Shown: in pieces, positions 36,046 to 44,593 of the stretch
Numbering within the stretch: position 1 is the first letter of the stretch
Layout: each line of letters opens with the position of its first letter
Origin: Reichenbachiella agariperforans
GTDB lineage: Bacteria; Bacteroidota; Bacteroidia; Cytophagales; Cyclobacteriaceae
Direction: 5' to 3'
Length of the DNA: 64,000 nt
NCBI RefSeq assembly: GCF_900142205.1
Contig: NZ_FRAA01000001.1
Location: 836,803-900,802, forward strand
Program-made: the position numbers and the translations under genes
Notes under the pieces: generated by a model
What the model saw: the letters and a program-made list of their open reading frames with translations, nothing else
Database searches by the model: none
Told to the model about the DNA's origin: nothing

Positions 36046-36765
36046 ATGAAAATTAATTTAAAAAACTACTTAGAAGAGCGTGATCGTATGCAGGCTTTTC
36101 AATCCGTAGAGGGGCCAACTCTCACGATCTCTAGAAACTTTGGTTGTGATGAAGAGGCTGTCATCCAGTCACTCATCACCAAGCTGAACCAGCTCCAAGG
36201 TGAGGGACTCAAACCCCATCCCTGGCAGTACATCGACAAAGAAATTCTAGAAGAATCTGCCCATGAACTAGGCATCAAAGCCATAGATGTAGATCACCGA
36301 GTACGCTTGCATCATTCTGCCATTGTCAATGAATTGCTTTCTGGTTTCACTCATCACTATCGATTGCCAGATCAAGTGATCATCAATAAGGTCAAAGAGA
36401 TCATCACGACCTATGCCCAAAAAGGCAACGTTATCATCGTAGGACGCGGAGGGATAGGTGTGACTCGCTCTATAAAAAACAGTCTACATATCAAGTTGAC
36501 TGCTCCGCTAGCGCATCGCGTAGCGATCGTTTCGAAAGCGAAAAGAATCAGCGCTACCGAAGCAAAAGAACTCATCCAGCGCATGGACAATGACAGAAAA
36601 GCTTGGGCGGAGCATTTGGTAGAGCACGAGATAGACAACAGTATCTTTGATTTGACCTTCAATATGGAAACAGCCACTGTAGACGAAATCACAGATCTGA
36701 TCATCTCTCTTCTACAAAAAAGGGGCTTGGTCTCTCCGCATTCATCGATTGCAAAAGCGGTGTAA
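36046..36765 (+). CDS. cytidylate-kinase-like family protein
   Basis: 239 residues of the cytidylate-kinase-like family: TLTISRNFGCDEEAV replaces a canonical P-loop, WQYIDKEILEESA and NVIIVGRGGIGVTRS follow, then the LID-like RVAIVSKAKRISATEAKELIQRMDNDRKAW. Canonical CMP kinase has GxxGxGK, which is absent here, so a true nucleotide kinase activity is unproven. Cytosolic, single gene, with a bidirectional terminator at 36785-36825. Confidence 0.85.
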   Translation: MKINLKNYLEERDRMQAFQSVEGPTLTISRNFGCDEEAVIQSLITKLNQLQGEGLKPHPWQYIDKEILEESAHELGIKAIDVDHRVRLHHSAIVNELLSGFTHHYRLPDQVIINKVKEIITTYAQKGNVIIVGRGGIGVTRSIKNSLHIKLTAPLAHRVAIVSKAKRISATEAKELIQRMDNDRKAWAEHLVEHEIDNSIFDLTFNMETATVDEITDLIISLLQKRGLVSPHSSIAKAV

Positions 36766-36784
36766 GAAATGTAACACAAAACGC

Positions 36785-36825
36785 AAAGAGGTTTTTAAGT
36801 CCATGGACTTGAAACCTCTTTTTTG
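36785..36825. terminator. bidirectional terminator between convergent genes
   Basis: AAAGAGGTTT pairs with AAACCTCTTT, and the inside AAGTCCATGGACTT extends the stem almost to the centre. A and T tracts flank it. Confidence 0.85.
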
Positions 36826-36835
36826 TACACGACGA

Positions 36836-37387
36836 TCAGTCCCAGCTTGCTTTGAGATCAAAAACCTGATCCCCTTTGGCCATCGAGCTTAGAATTTCGA
36901 CTTTCATATTGACACAGCCACAGATCTCACCTGCCCGCTCGATCCATCCTGCGATACGGTGCTCTATCAACTCACTATTGACGGGTAGCTGGGTACATCT
37001 CACCAAGATGCCGTTGTTCGAACTCTCTTTGATTTCCAGTTGGCTAGGGTTGTAAAAAGTCGTTAGTATTCTGGGGGCACGCTTGAGAATAAAACTCGGT
37101 GTACTCACCATCACGAAGACTTTGTATATCCCTGTCAAGCCTGTCTCAGCACTGTATCGACCTACCTCCCACGAACCTCTCAAAGGATCTGAATATGCCA
37201 AGTTACACAACGCTTCGAGTGGTTTGAGTAGTGCGTCTTCGATGTTGTACCATGACGAATTGGATACGTTACCCAGAAGCTCAGATGTTTGTTGAGGCAA
37301 CTTAGACACCCATTGCTTATATTTCCCTTCATGCTTGCTAGATACAAAATCATCGATCCCTCTCAGCATTATTCCTCTTACCTCCAT
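36836..37387 (-). CDS. conserved-looking soluble protein of unknown function
   Basis: The frame opens at 37507 but the residues before ATG 37387 (MEVRGIMLRGIDDFV) are AT-rich and unlikely; 183 residues from there. The pattern of one helical half (residues 1-60) and an alpha/beta half (YKVFVMVSTPSFILKRAPRILTTFYNPSQLEI, then HRIAGWIERAGEICGC) recalls heme-NO-binding-associated or V4R-like sensory proteins, but I cannot assign it. The Cys pair near the C-terminus (CGCVN) is noteworthy. Cytosolic, monocistronic. Confidence 0.6.
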   Translation of the reverse strand: MEVRGIMLRGIDDFVSSKHEGKYKQWVSKLPQQTSELLGNVSNSSWYNIEDALLKPLEALCNLAYSDPLRGSWEVGRYSAETGLTGIYKVFVMVSTPSFILKRAPRILTTFYNPSQLEIKESSNNGILVRCTQLPVNSELIEHRIAGWIERAGEICGCVNMKVEILSSMAKGDQVFDLKASWD

Positions 37388-37582
37388 GTACTTTGTATAA
37401 TTCCGTATTCGTCGCAATTTGTACAAAGATGATTTCAAATAAAAATTGGAGTAAAAAGAAGTTTCAGACGATGAGATATAGAAAAAGAGAATTGAATAAA
37501 TAACCAACTACTAATCAACAAGTTAATACTAAAAAGTACAGCCCGATCGATTAAGTTATCTATTTGGCGTTCAGCTCCAAAT

Positions 37583-37626
37583 CAAAAAAAGAAAGCCCTG
37601 ACTTCCAAATCGGAAAACCAGGGCTT
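37583..37626 (-). terminator. terminator of the aromatic amino acid operon
   Basis: AAGCCCTG (37593-37600) pairs with CAGGGCTT (37619-37626); an inner TTCC/GGAA extends it, and seven T follow on the minus strand. It is 27 bases beyond the stop of the DAHP synthase gene. Confidence 0.88.
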
Positions 37627-37652
37627 GATATTTCACCAAAGGAATCTATCCC

Positions 37653-38765
37653 TTATGCGTTCTCTGCTTTTGTTTCACCAGAATTCATGATCGCTGTCTG
37701 TCTCTTGATAGAGTTGTTGTGGATCATTTCGTAGAGATCATGTACGAACTGCTCTTGGAGCAACAAGTCCTTCCCTTTTTTCACTCTATTCTCCATGATT
37801 TCCTCATATCTACCGACCTGTAAGATCGTGATATTGTGCTCCTTCTTGTGCATCGCGATCTCTTCAGCCACTTGCATTCTTTGTGCCAATACTTCCAACA
37901 GTTCATTGTCTATCTTGTCGATCTTCTCTCTAAGATTTTTCAATCTCAATTCGAAATCCACATCTTCAGAATTCGCTTCTCTGATGATCAATCTATCCAA
38001 GATACCTGCCAATGTCTTTGGTGTGATCTGCTGTTTAGCATCACTGAGTGCATTGTCTGGATCGATATGCGTCTCTATCATTACACCGTCCATTTGCATA
38101 TCAAATGCCTTCTGTGACACTGGTTCGATCAACGCTCTGTTACCTGCGATGTGACTAGGATCACAAATAATAGGTAGATTAGGAATGATTCTCTTCAACT
38201 CGATCGGAATCTCCCATGTCGGGTCATTTCTATACTGCGAACCACTCTTTGCAGAGAATCCTCTATGAATACCTCCTAATTTGGTAATACCCGCTTGGTT
38301 AATACGCTCCAACGCACCGATCCACAATTGCAAATCTGGATTGATTGGATTCTTAACCAATACAGGCACATCATGACCTTTCAGTGCGTCTGCTACTTCC
38401 TGAACAGAAAACGGGTTCACCGTTGTTCTTGCTCCTACCCATAGGATGTCTACGTTGAATTTCAACGCCAACTCTACGTGTTCAGCATTCGCTACTTCTA
38501 CTGCGGTCAAAAGACCCGTTTCAGCTTTTGCTTTCTCTAGCCATTTCAAGCCCACTACACCGATACCTTCAAATGCTCCTGGTCTTGTTCTTGGTTTCCA
38601 AATACCCGCTCTCAATACCTGAATATTGGTATTTGCTTTGATCTGACGAGCAGTTTCTAAAACCTGCTCTTCGCTCTCTGCGCTACATGGTCCACCGATA
38701 ATCAAAGGGGCGTTCAACCCTTCAATCCAGTTTTCCAAAGGCGACAATGTCAAATTAACTTTCAT
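37653..38765 (-). CDS. bifunctional 3-deoxy-7-phosphoheptulonate synthase / chorismate mutase
   Basis: 370 residues. Residues 1-265 are a KDO8P-synthase-like (type I beta) DAHP synthase: APLIIGGPCSAESEEQV, VLRAGIWKPRTRPGAFEG, LWVGARTTVNPFSVQEVA, KLGGIHRGFS and IICDPSHIAGNR. Residues 275-360 are an AroQ chorismate mutase (LREKIDKIDNELLEVLAQRM...VHDLYEMIHNNSIKRQ). It catalyses the first step of the shikimate pathway and the chorismate to prephenate step; a fused mutase domain often confers feedback control by prephenate. Last gene of the operon pheA-aminotransferase-tyrA-aroA/Q. Confidence 0.95.
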   Translation of the reverse strand: MKVNLTLSPLENWIEGLNAPLIIGGPCSAESEEQVLETARQIKANTNIQVLRAGIWKPRTRPGAFEGIGVVGLKWLEKAKAETGLLTAVEVANAEHVELALKFNVDILWVGARTTVNPFSVQEVADALKGHDVPVLVKNPINPDLQLWIGALERINQAGITKLGGIHRGFSAKSGSQYRNDPTWEIPIELKRIIPNLPIICDPSHIAGNRALIEPVSQKAFDMQMDGVMIETHIDPDNALSDAKQQITPKTLAGILDRLIIREANSEDVDFELRLKNLREKIDKIDNELLEVLAQRMQVAEEIAMHKKEHNITILQVGRYEEIMENRVKKGKDLLLQEQFVHDLYEMIHNNSIKRQTAIMNSGETKAENA

Positions 38766-38790
38766 GTCTTTAAATAATAATAATAATGAG

Positions 38791-39684
38791 TTATACTACT
38801 TCTTCTTTAATGGGGCTGTCAGTCCTCTTCTTGCTATCAATACCCTTCAAAACCCTACGGATTTCATTGGCATTATCCATGCAAGAGATCATGGCATCCT
38901 CTTCTCCTTCATCCAACAGCGTCTTAAACGCCGCTAAATTATCAATATATGCACCCAACGCCTTGCTGATGTGCTTTTTATTCTGTTTAAATATAGGCGC
39001 CCACATCTGCGGCGAACTCTTGGCCAACCTCACCGTAGAGGCAAATCCACTCCCCGCGAGGTTAAATATATTCGCCTCATTCTTCTCAATCTCCAAGACC
39101 GTCTGCCCAAGGATAAAAGAGCTAATGTGCGATATGTGTGACACATACGCAATGTGCAAATCATGCGACTGACTATCCATCTCGATGATATGCATCCCAA
39201 GATTCAGCAAACATGACTTGGCCAGCTCATAACATGACCTTTGAGACTTCTCTGCATCACAGATAATCCCCGTTTTACCATCGAAGAGTGACGAAAACGC
39301 CGCTTCTGGCCCAGAATTCTCAGTCCCTGCAATAGGGTGTGCCGCTACAAAACTCTTTCTATTCTCATGTCCTTCTACCACCTGACATATTTGTTCTTTG
39401 GTAGACCCGAGATCCATCACTGTCGTCCCCTCATCAATCGCATCGAGCATAGCTGGTAGCAGTTTGGTCATCCCATCTACAGGGATTGCCAAAATAACAA
39501 GATCGGCACGTTGGATCGCTTGCTGGTAGACGACTGTCTCATCTACTAGACCCAACTCCACCGCTTTCGCACAGTTGCTATCGCTGAGATCCACCCCCAG
39601 CACTAAGTCTGCAAAACCTACTTCTTTAAGTCGCTTACCCACCGATCCTCCGATCAGTCCTAAACCTATTATTGATACGATCAT
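38791..39684 (-). CDS. tyrA: prephenate dehydrogenase
   Basis: The frame runs from 39741, but ATG 39684 (MIVSIIGLGLIGGSVG) overlaps the aminotransferase stop (ATGA) and begins the NAD-binding GxGxxGG motif, so it is the start; 297 residues. Further motifs: GVDLSDSNCAKA, LAIPVDG, MDLGSTKEQI, FVAAHPIAGTENSGPEAA (active-site His) and DSQSHDLHIAYVSHISHI. It oxidatively decarboxylates prephenate to 4-hydroxyphenylpyruvate for tyrosine. No C-terminal ACT domain is seen. Confidence 0.93.
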   Translation of the reverse strand: MIVSIIGLGLIGGSVGKRLKEVGFADLVLGVDLSDSNCAKAVELGLVDETVVYQQAIQRADLVILAIPVDGMTKLLPAMLDAIDEGTTVMDLGSTKEQICQVVEGHENRKSFVAAHPIAGTENSGPEAAFSSLFDGKTGIICDAEKSQRSCYELAKSCLLNLGMHIIEMDSQSHDLHIAYVSHISHISSFILGQTVLEIEKNEANIFNLAGSGFASTVRLAKSSPQMWAPIFKQNKKHISKALGAYIDNLAAFKTLLDEGEEDAMISCMDNANEIRRVLKGIDSKKRTDSPIKEEVV

Positions 39685-40838
39685 GCTTTTACCGTTTCTA
39701 ATCTCCCCAATACTGTACGCAATACATCCTGCGTAGAGCAAAGAGATATTCTTATATATCCTTCGCCATTCGAACCAAAAATTGTTCCCGGCGTGATGAA
39801 CACATACTTGTTTTGCAGTATCTCATCGACAAACTCCTCGCTCTGTCTCCCCTCAGGAATCCTAGCCCATAGAAACATACCCGACTGCTGTTCGTCATGC
39901 TGACATTCTAATATATCAAGCAACTGCTCTGCCAACAGACGCCTCTGCTGATACTCTTTATTGATGGATTCAAACCACTCTTTTGGAAGGCTCAGTGCTT
40001 TAACCGCTGCATCCTGTACAGGTCTAAACATCCCAGAGTCCACGTTGGATTTTACTCTCAAAATCGCATCGATGTACTCCTGTCGTCCACTGACCATCCC
40101 TACTCTCCAGCCTGCCATATTAAAAGCCTTACTCATAGAGTTTAGTTCCAAGCAATTCTCCTTGCTCCCCGGGATAGACAACAAACTCAATGGGTTGTCA
40201 TTGAGGATAAAACTATATGGATTGTCATTGATGACCAATATTTCATTTTGATTGGCAAACTCTGCCAAGCCTGCCAAAATTTCTTTGTTCGCCTTTTTCC
40301 CTGTAGGCATATTGGGATAGTTCACCCACATCATCTTGGCTGCCTTGATCACTGCTGCATCGATCTGATCAAACTGTGGTACCCATCCATTTTCTTCTTT
40401 CAGGTCGTAGAACACTACTTTAGCCCCCATCATTTCTGCTGCTGTTTTATAGGCAGGATACCCTGGATTAGGAATCAAAACCGTATCCCCAGCATTCAAG
40501 AAGGCCATAGAGATGTACATCACTCCTTCTTTGGAACCCAACAAGGGTAAAATCTCCGAAACGGGGTTCAACTCCACGTCATAATGACTTTGGTAGAAGG
40601 CAGCTATCGCCTCTCTCAACTCGGGAATCGAGCGATAAGACTGATAGGCGTGATTCGTCGCATCACTGGCACTCCTCACCAACTCCTCAGCTACCTCTGG
40701 CGCTGGGGGCAAGTCAGGACTACCGATCCCCAAATTGATCACGTCCTTTCCGTCCGCGACCATGGCCCTGATTTCATCCAATTTCTTAGAGAAATAGTAC
40801 TCCTTTACATCCGCTATTCTATCTGCTACCTTTATCAT
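39681..40838 (-). CDS. class I/II aminotransferase, probable aromatic aminotransferase
   Basis: 385 residues, PLP fold type I. The substrate-binding LGIGSPDLPP, the NYPNMPTGKKA motif, NDNPYSFI and the PLP lysine in SMSKAFNMAGWRVGM (Lys237) are all in place. Close to the LL-diaminopimelate/alanine aminotransferase branch, but its position between pheA and tyrA suggests it transaminates phenylpyruvate and 4-hydroxyphenylpyruvate (or prephenate). Its start overlaps the end of pheA by 20 bases and its stop overlaps tyrA by four, indicating tight translational coupling. Confidence 0.92.
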   Translation of the reverse strand: MIKVADRIADVKEYYFSKKLDEIRAMVADGKDVINLGIGSPDLPPAPEVAEELVRSASDATNHAYQSYRSIPELREAIAAFYQSHYDVELNPVSEILPLLGSKEGVMYISMAFLNAGDTVLIPNPGYPAYKTAAEMMGAKVVFYDLKEENGWVPQFDQIDAAVIKAAKMMWVNYPNMPTGKKANKEILAGLAEFANQNEILVINDNPYSFILNDNPLSLLSIPGSKENCLELNSMSKAFNMAGWRVGMVSGRQEYIDAILRVKSNVDSGMFRPVQDAAVKALSLPKEWFESINKEYQQRRLLAEQLLDILECQHDEQQSGMFLWARIPEGRQSEEFVDEILQNKYVFITPGTIFGSNGEGYIRISLCSTQDVLRTVLGRLETVKA

Positions 40839-41664
40839 ATTCAGGCATTACTCCTTTTTTGTATTCACCATGTATTTTAATCAATTCCGCACTTTTCTCA
40901 ATGGCTTTGAGGGCAGATTGATAGTCTTTGTAATCCTCCCACACCACATCCACATTGAATGCGTATCGGTATGGCTGGCCTAAAACAGGCATAGACTGAA
41001 TCTTCGTCATATTGATCTTGTGCTCTTTGAACGCCACCAGCACATCAGACAACCGACCCGGGTCGTGCTTGGTCATGATCCTCAAAGAAGCCTTCTCTGG
41101 TTCAGCCGTATGACCATTCATACGACTCTTCATGATCAAAAATCTTGTGTAATTAAGCTTATTCGTCTCTATATTCTCATGGAGTACTTCCATACCGAAT
41201 AACTCAGCGGCCTTTTTACTGGCTATCGCTGCAGCATTCGTCAGCTGAGACTCTTTGATCAACCGCACACTATCGGCGGTATCTTCATATTCTGTCAATT
41301 TGATCTGAGGATGCAAAGCCAAAAAATCCGCACACTGCAATAGCGCCATAGGATGAGAGAACACCTGATTGAGTTCTTCCACTTTAGCTCCAGGATTCAC
41401 GATGAGGTTCATTTCTATCCTGATGTAAACCTCTCCTACTACCTCTAGATCGTACTCATTGATCAATGCATAGTTGGGCAAAATGCTCCCAGCGATCGTA
41501 TTCTCTATAGCCATCACGCCATAATCCAACTCTTTGGCCTGTATCGATTTGGCCAGCGACCTGAAGTCGTTGAATGGACGCAGTTCCAAATCTTCTCTTG
41601 CGAAATATTTGGCCGCTGCCTGATCATGAAACGATCCTAATACACCCTGAATTCCAACCTCCAT
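40819..41664 (-). CDS. pheA: prephenate dehydratase
   Basis: 281 residues. Catalytic domain with GVLGSFHDQAAAKYF, YGVMAIENTIAGSI and NYTRFLIM (TRF motif with the essential Thr); C-terminal ACT domain (SLRIMTKHDPGRLSDVLVAF...). The classical Phe-binding ESRP motif reads IQSMP here and GALV reads GRLS, a variant form, so allosteric inhibition by Phe cannot be assumed. It makes phenylpyruvate from prephenate. First structural gene of the operon, directly downstream of the leader peptide and attenuator at 41682-41812. Confidence 0.94.
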   Translation of the reverse strand: MEVGIQGVLGSFHDQAAAKYFAREDLELRPFNDFRSLAKSIQAKELDYGVMAIENTIAGSILPNYALINEYDLEVVGEVYIRIEMNLIVNPGAKVEELNQVFSHPMALLQCADFLALHPQIKLTEYEDTADSVRLIKESQLTNAAAIASKKAAELFGMEVLHENIETNKLNYTRFLIMKSRMNGHTAEPEKASLRIMTKHDPGRLSDVLVAFKEHKINMTKIQSMPVLGQPYRYAFNVDVVWEDYKDYQSALKAIEKSAELIKIHGEYKKGVMPEYDKGSR

Positions 41665-41681
41665 TTAATCATGTTTATATC

Positions 41682-41713
41682 AAAAAAAAACCCCGAACAC
41701 ATCCGAGGTTTTT
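41682..41713 (-). terminator. attenuator: intrinsic terminator in the leader of the aromatic operon
   Basis: On the minus strand AAAAACCTCGGA pairs with TTCGGGGTTTTT (12 bp with two G-T wobbles) around a TGTG loop, followed by a run of T reaching nine in total. It stands 24 bases after the leader-peptide stop and 17 bases before the pheA ATG, so it can only act on the downstream operon. The 5' arm base run ACCTC (41705-41709) can alternatively pair with GGGGT in leader codons 21-22 (41748-41752), giving a candidate antiterminator. Confidence 0.85.
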
Positions 41714-41737
41714 ATATTTCTTGTTTACACAAAAGAA

Positions 41738-41812
41738 CTATTCTTTCACCCCTGATGCTTTTGCATAGTAATAAAAATAAAAGTAGTTCCAATATGCTCT
41801 TGAGTTCTTCAT
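41738..41812 (-). CDS. leader peptide rich in Tyr, Phe and Trp (attenuation peptide)
   Basis: A 24-codon frame, ATG at 41812 to TAG at 41738. Residues 7-16 read YWNYFYFYYY, nine aromatic residues of ten, which chance hardly gives; the remainder is ordinary. Codons used are TAT/TAC, TTT and TGG. It precedes the terminator hairpin and pheA, with the order promoter, peptide, hairpin, structural genes exactly as in pheL or trpL systems. Low charged Tyr-tRNA or Phe-tRNA would stall the ribosome on this run and free leader codons 19-22 for antiterminator pairing. Not found by standard gene size cut-offs. Confidence 0.85.
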   Translation of the reverse strand: MKNSRAYWNYFYFYYYAKASGVKE

Positions 41813-41829
41813 AGTCTTTATTGATGCCC

Positions 41830-41860
41830 CAAATTTGAAAATTCATTAGATAACATCAAA
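41830..41860 (-). promoter_or_regulatory. probable promoter of the aromatic operon
   Basis: On the minus strand TTTG (41857-41860) is followed after 19 bases by CAAATTTG (41830-41837), one mismatch from the Bacteroidota -7 consensus TAnnTTTG. This would start transcription about 10-12 bases before the leader-peptide ATG. Confidence 0.55.
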
Positions 41861-41996
41861 GAAAACCCATGAAAATATTTACACATTTTCAAAATTCCAA
41901 TTAATGACTATGAATAATTGCAATAATTTCAACTTTTATCATGGCAATCCTTTTCTTTGCAACCTTTTACAGTGAAAAGACATTTAAGTAGTACGA

Positions 41997-42590
41997 GTGA
42001 ATAGATATATCTTATTGATCATTATGGTTTGGGTAAGCATCAGCAGTCATGATGCTACAGCGCAGGGAATCATCCAGCGTGATGGTTTAGCCAATATGGA
42101 CAAGGGTGCTGAGGCGATGTACGATGGCAACTACCAAACTGCCGACCTCCTGTTTCGCGAAGCGTTAAATCAACTAGGCAAGCTACCTAGCGAAATGGCT
42201 TACTACTTTGGCCGCAACTCCTACCACCTCAAAAAGTACAAACAAGCCATCAACTGGCTCACCAAATACGTCCAACTCAAAGGAACTTCTGGCCAATACT
42301 ACGACCAAGCCGTGCTCTATCTAGACAGAGCCAACAATGCCTACCGACTCATCAAAGAACAACAAGTCCAAGAAACCGAAAATCAATTGACTACTGACGG
42401 GTACTATGACTGCCCCTCAGACTACGTCATGTGTCCAATTTGTCATGGCAGTGGTGTGCTTATCAAACCTGGTAATTTCGGTTCGGTCTACCAGACATGC
42501 CCCTACTCTGGACTCACTGGCAAACTCACCTGCGAACAATACAACCAATACCTCATGGGCGAACTAGGCATGGAAATGCGGGACGAGTAA
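41997..42590 (+). CDS. exported TPR-like protein with a Cys-rich C-terminal motif
   Basis: 197 residues from a GTG start (no ATG is available before the signal peptide, which ends at ATAQ). Residues 35-115 form two or three TPR-like helices (YDGNYQTADLLFREALNQLG, YYFGRNSYHLKKYKQAINWL). The C-terminal part has CPSDYVMCPICHGSGVL and, after a gap, CPYSG...LTCE, a DnaJ-like zinc-binding arrangement. Probably a periplasmic or membrane-side scaffold. Lies next to the divergent aromatic operon promoter region, and converges with the GT2 gene. Confidence 0.72.
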   Translation: MNRYILLIIMVWVSISSHDATAQGIIQRDGLANMDKGAEAMYDGNYQTADLLFREALNQLGKLPSEMAYYFGRNSYHLKKYKQAINWLTKYVQLKGTSGQYYDQAVLYLDRANNAYRLIKEQQVQETENQLTTDGYYDCPSDYVMCPICHGSGVLIKPGNFGSVYQTCPYSGLTGKLTCEQYNQYLMGELGMEMRDE

Positions 42591-42593
42591 AAG

Positions 42594-43835
42594 CTAAGGC
42601 TGTTTTCGATCAAAGGCTCTAATTACTCCCAGTTTATCCCTCAAGGCATTCTGCGAGCTATCCAAATCCAACACATCAAATAACCATTCTACAGCGTCGC
42701 TAATCAGTGTATTAGGATAAAACTGATCTCTTGCGTGATGAACATACTTTAGCATTTTGAACCCATCAAACCATTGGTAAAAACGTCGTTCGAAGAGTGC
42801 ATGATTCGTGGCATGTACTTTTATCTCCTTCATCTTATCCATAAACTCGACTTTGTACACGAACGAACGAATAGAATTTGGCAATGAATCGTAAAAACTA
42901 CCCCACTCCGACTCAGTCATCTCATAGCAAGACGACACTTGCTCCAAAAATTGCTTGAGATCTAAAAATGTCTGAGGAGCATAGGTCATATAGTGCTCCA
43001 AACGATCTTCCATCCAATCACCTATCGCTTTGCCTGTCCCAAAAGGTACACGGTCTGACACCCGAGCAGAAGGGTAAATCGTCGTGGTATTCAAGTTATA
43101 AAAACCACCTAAAGGAATAATTTTATGAAGAAAATAGAAATCTTCACCCGCTTTGCGACGGTTCATCCCACCCTGCTTCATGTAAACAGATGATCGGGCA
43201 GCCATGCTAGAACCTATCGTCTGAAAGGCATATGGAAACCCTGCAAATCGCAAAGCATCTATATAGTAACGTAAATGCAGTTCGTAATTGATAATTCCTT
43301 CATACTGCATTTGATCTAGGTCACCAGACATCGGGTGTTCATAGTGGATAGAGCAACCGTTGACTTTGGGGTCAGAAAACAAGTGAAGCACTTCCTCCAA
43401 TAGATTAGGTTCACAAACGCTATCCGCATCAAAACACAGAATCACGCCATCCTTATCTATCATATCAAATGCCCGTGCCGCTTCGTCCATACCGATTTTA
43501 CGAGCCAGTCCGACACCAGCATGTTTAGCAGGCAGCTCATTATTGATTATAAAGTGGTAATTGTGTTTTCGGTTAACAGACCATTGACAGGCTTCATTAT
43601 AACTCTTGTGGTTCAGTTCTTTCACCTGATCGCTAGCCTTGGCAGATGCGTTGACCATGACGATAACAGACACTGCCGCACTGCATGCACAGTCCTCCAA
43701 GGCCGCTAACGATCTTATCAAATCAGGTTCGTTGTGTGCAGGTAGCACGACTATAATTTCGGGATTCTCTGCATGCCAGTCCACGTCAAGGCAGCGTTCG
43801 GGATACGCATAGCGCGTAAGGTAAATATGACTCAA
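42594..43835 (-). CDS. family 2 glycosyltransferase
   Basis: 413 residues. GT-A motifs in order: PEIIVVLPAHNEPDLI at residue 27, VNASAKAS, DGVILCFDADSVCEPNLL (the DxD-like DADS), and a GMNRRKAGEDFYFLHKI segment that fits the acceptor ED. No membrane segments are seen, so it is soluble or peripheral. Donor and acceptor are unknown. Starts 10 bases after the pdxH stop and so is probably co-transcribed with it. Confidence 0.85.
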   Translation of the reverse strand: MSHIYLTRYAYPERCLDVDWHAENPEIIVVLPAHNEPDLIRSLAALEDCACSAAVSVIVMVNASAKASDQVKELNHKSYNEACQWSVNRKHNYHFIINNELPAKHAGVGLARKIGMDEAARAFDMIDKDGVILCFDADSVCEPNLLEEVLHLFSDPKVNGCSIHYEHPMSGDLDQMQYEGIINYELHLRYYIDALRFAGFPYAFQTIGSSMAARSSVYMKQGGMNRRKAGEDFYFLHKIIPLGGFYNLNTTTIYPSARVSDRVPFGTGKAIGDWMEDRLEHYMTYAPQTFLDLKQFLEQVSSCYEMTESEWGSFYDSLPNSIRSFVYKVEFMDKMKEIKVHATNHALFERRFYQWFDGFKMLKYVHHARDQFYPNTLISDAVEWLFDVLDLDSSQNALRDKLGVIRAFDRKQP

Positions 43836-43845
43836 GACAGCTGGT

Positions 43846-44490
43846 TTAAGGTGCGAGACGCTTGGTCACCCATTGCCCGTCGACGAGCGAATACACGATA
43901 CGGTCGTGCAGCCTGCTGGGTCTTCCTTGCCAAAACTCCACTTCAGTAGGTATCAATATATAACCACCCCAGAAATCAGGTCTTTTTAGTTCTTCAGTCT
44001 CGAACCTTTGTTTCACATTCTCTACACGCTTCTTTAAGAATGCCCGATCTGGAATCTCTTGGCTTTGTGGAGAAGCCCACGCACCTAACTGACTCCCTTC
44101 TGGCCGTTCGAAATAGTAGGCATCAGACACCTCAGCAGACACCTTCTCGACCCTGCCTTTAAGACGGATTTGGCGTTCTCTGGTACGCCAGTAAAAAGTC
44201 ATCGATGCAAATGGATGTTTAGCCAGCTGCTGGGCTTTCTTGCTCTCGTAGTTTGTGTAAAACGTAAAACCATCCTCCGCAAAAAACTTCAGCAAAACCA
44301 CCCGCCCTTCAGGGCAATTGTCCTCAGCCAGAGTGGACAGCACACATGCGTTTACCTCACTCCCTTCACTTTTCATGGCATCCTTGAACCAAAGTTCAAA
44401 TTGATCAATGGGACTGTCCAAAACGCTGGTTTTAGAAAGCTCTTCCACCCCATAATCTTTTCGTATTCCTTGTATATTTCCTTCTCCCAT
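43846..44490 (-). CDS. pdxH: pyridoxine/pyridoxamine 5'-phosphate oxidase
   Basis: 214 residues, usual size. FMN- and substrate-binding motifs: GRVVLLKFFAEDGFTFYTNYESKKAQQL, FYWRTRERQIRLKGRVEKVS, SQLGAWASPQSQEI and the C-terminal EFWQGRPSRLHDRIVY (Trp, Arg, Arg signature). It makes pyridoxal 5'-phosphate, the cofactor needed by the aminotransferase of this window. Divergent from miaE copy 2; the 100-base spacer carries TTTTG and CATATTTG 21 bases apart as a possible promoter. Confidence 0.95.
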   Translation of the reverse strand: MGEGNIQGIRKDYGVEELSKTSVLDSPIDQFELWFKDAMKSEGSEVNACVLSTLAEDNCPEGRVVLLKFFAEDGFTFYTNYESKKAQQLAKHPFASMTFYWRTRERQIRLKGRVEKVSAEVSDAYYFERPEGSQLGAWASPQSQEIPDRAFLKKRVENVKQRFETEELKRPDFWGGYILIPTEVEFWQGRPSRLHDRIVYSLVDGQWVTKRLAP

Positions 44491-44593
44491 CTTTCTATTT
44501 CAATGTTGTGCAAATATGAATTAAATCATTAACTATGTGCAAAATTGGAGGCAATAGTTCGTCCTCCTAGCGTCACTCCAAACGAATAATCAC

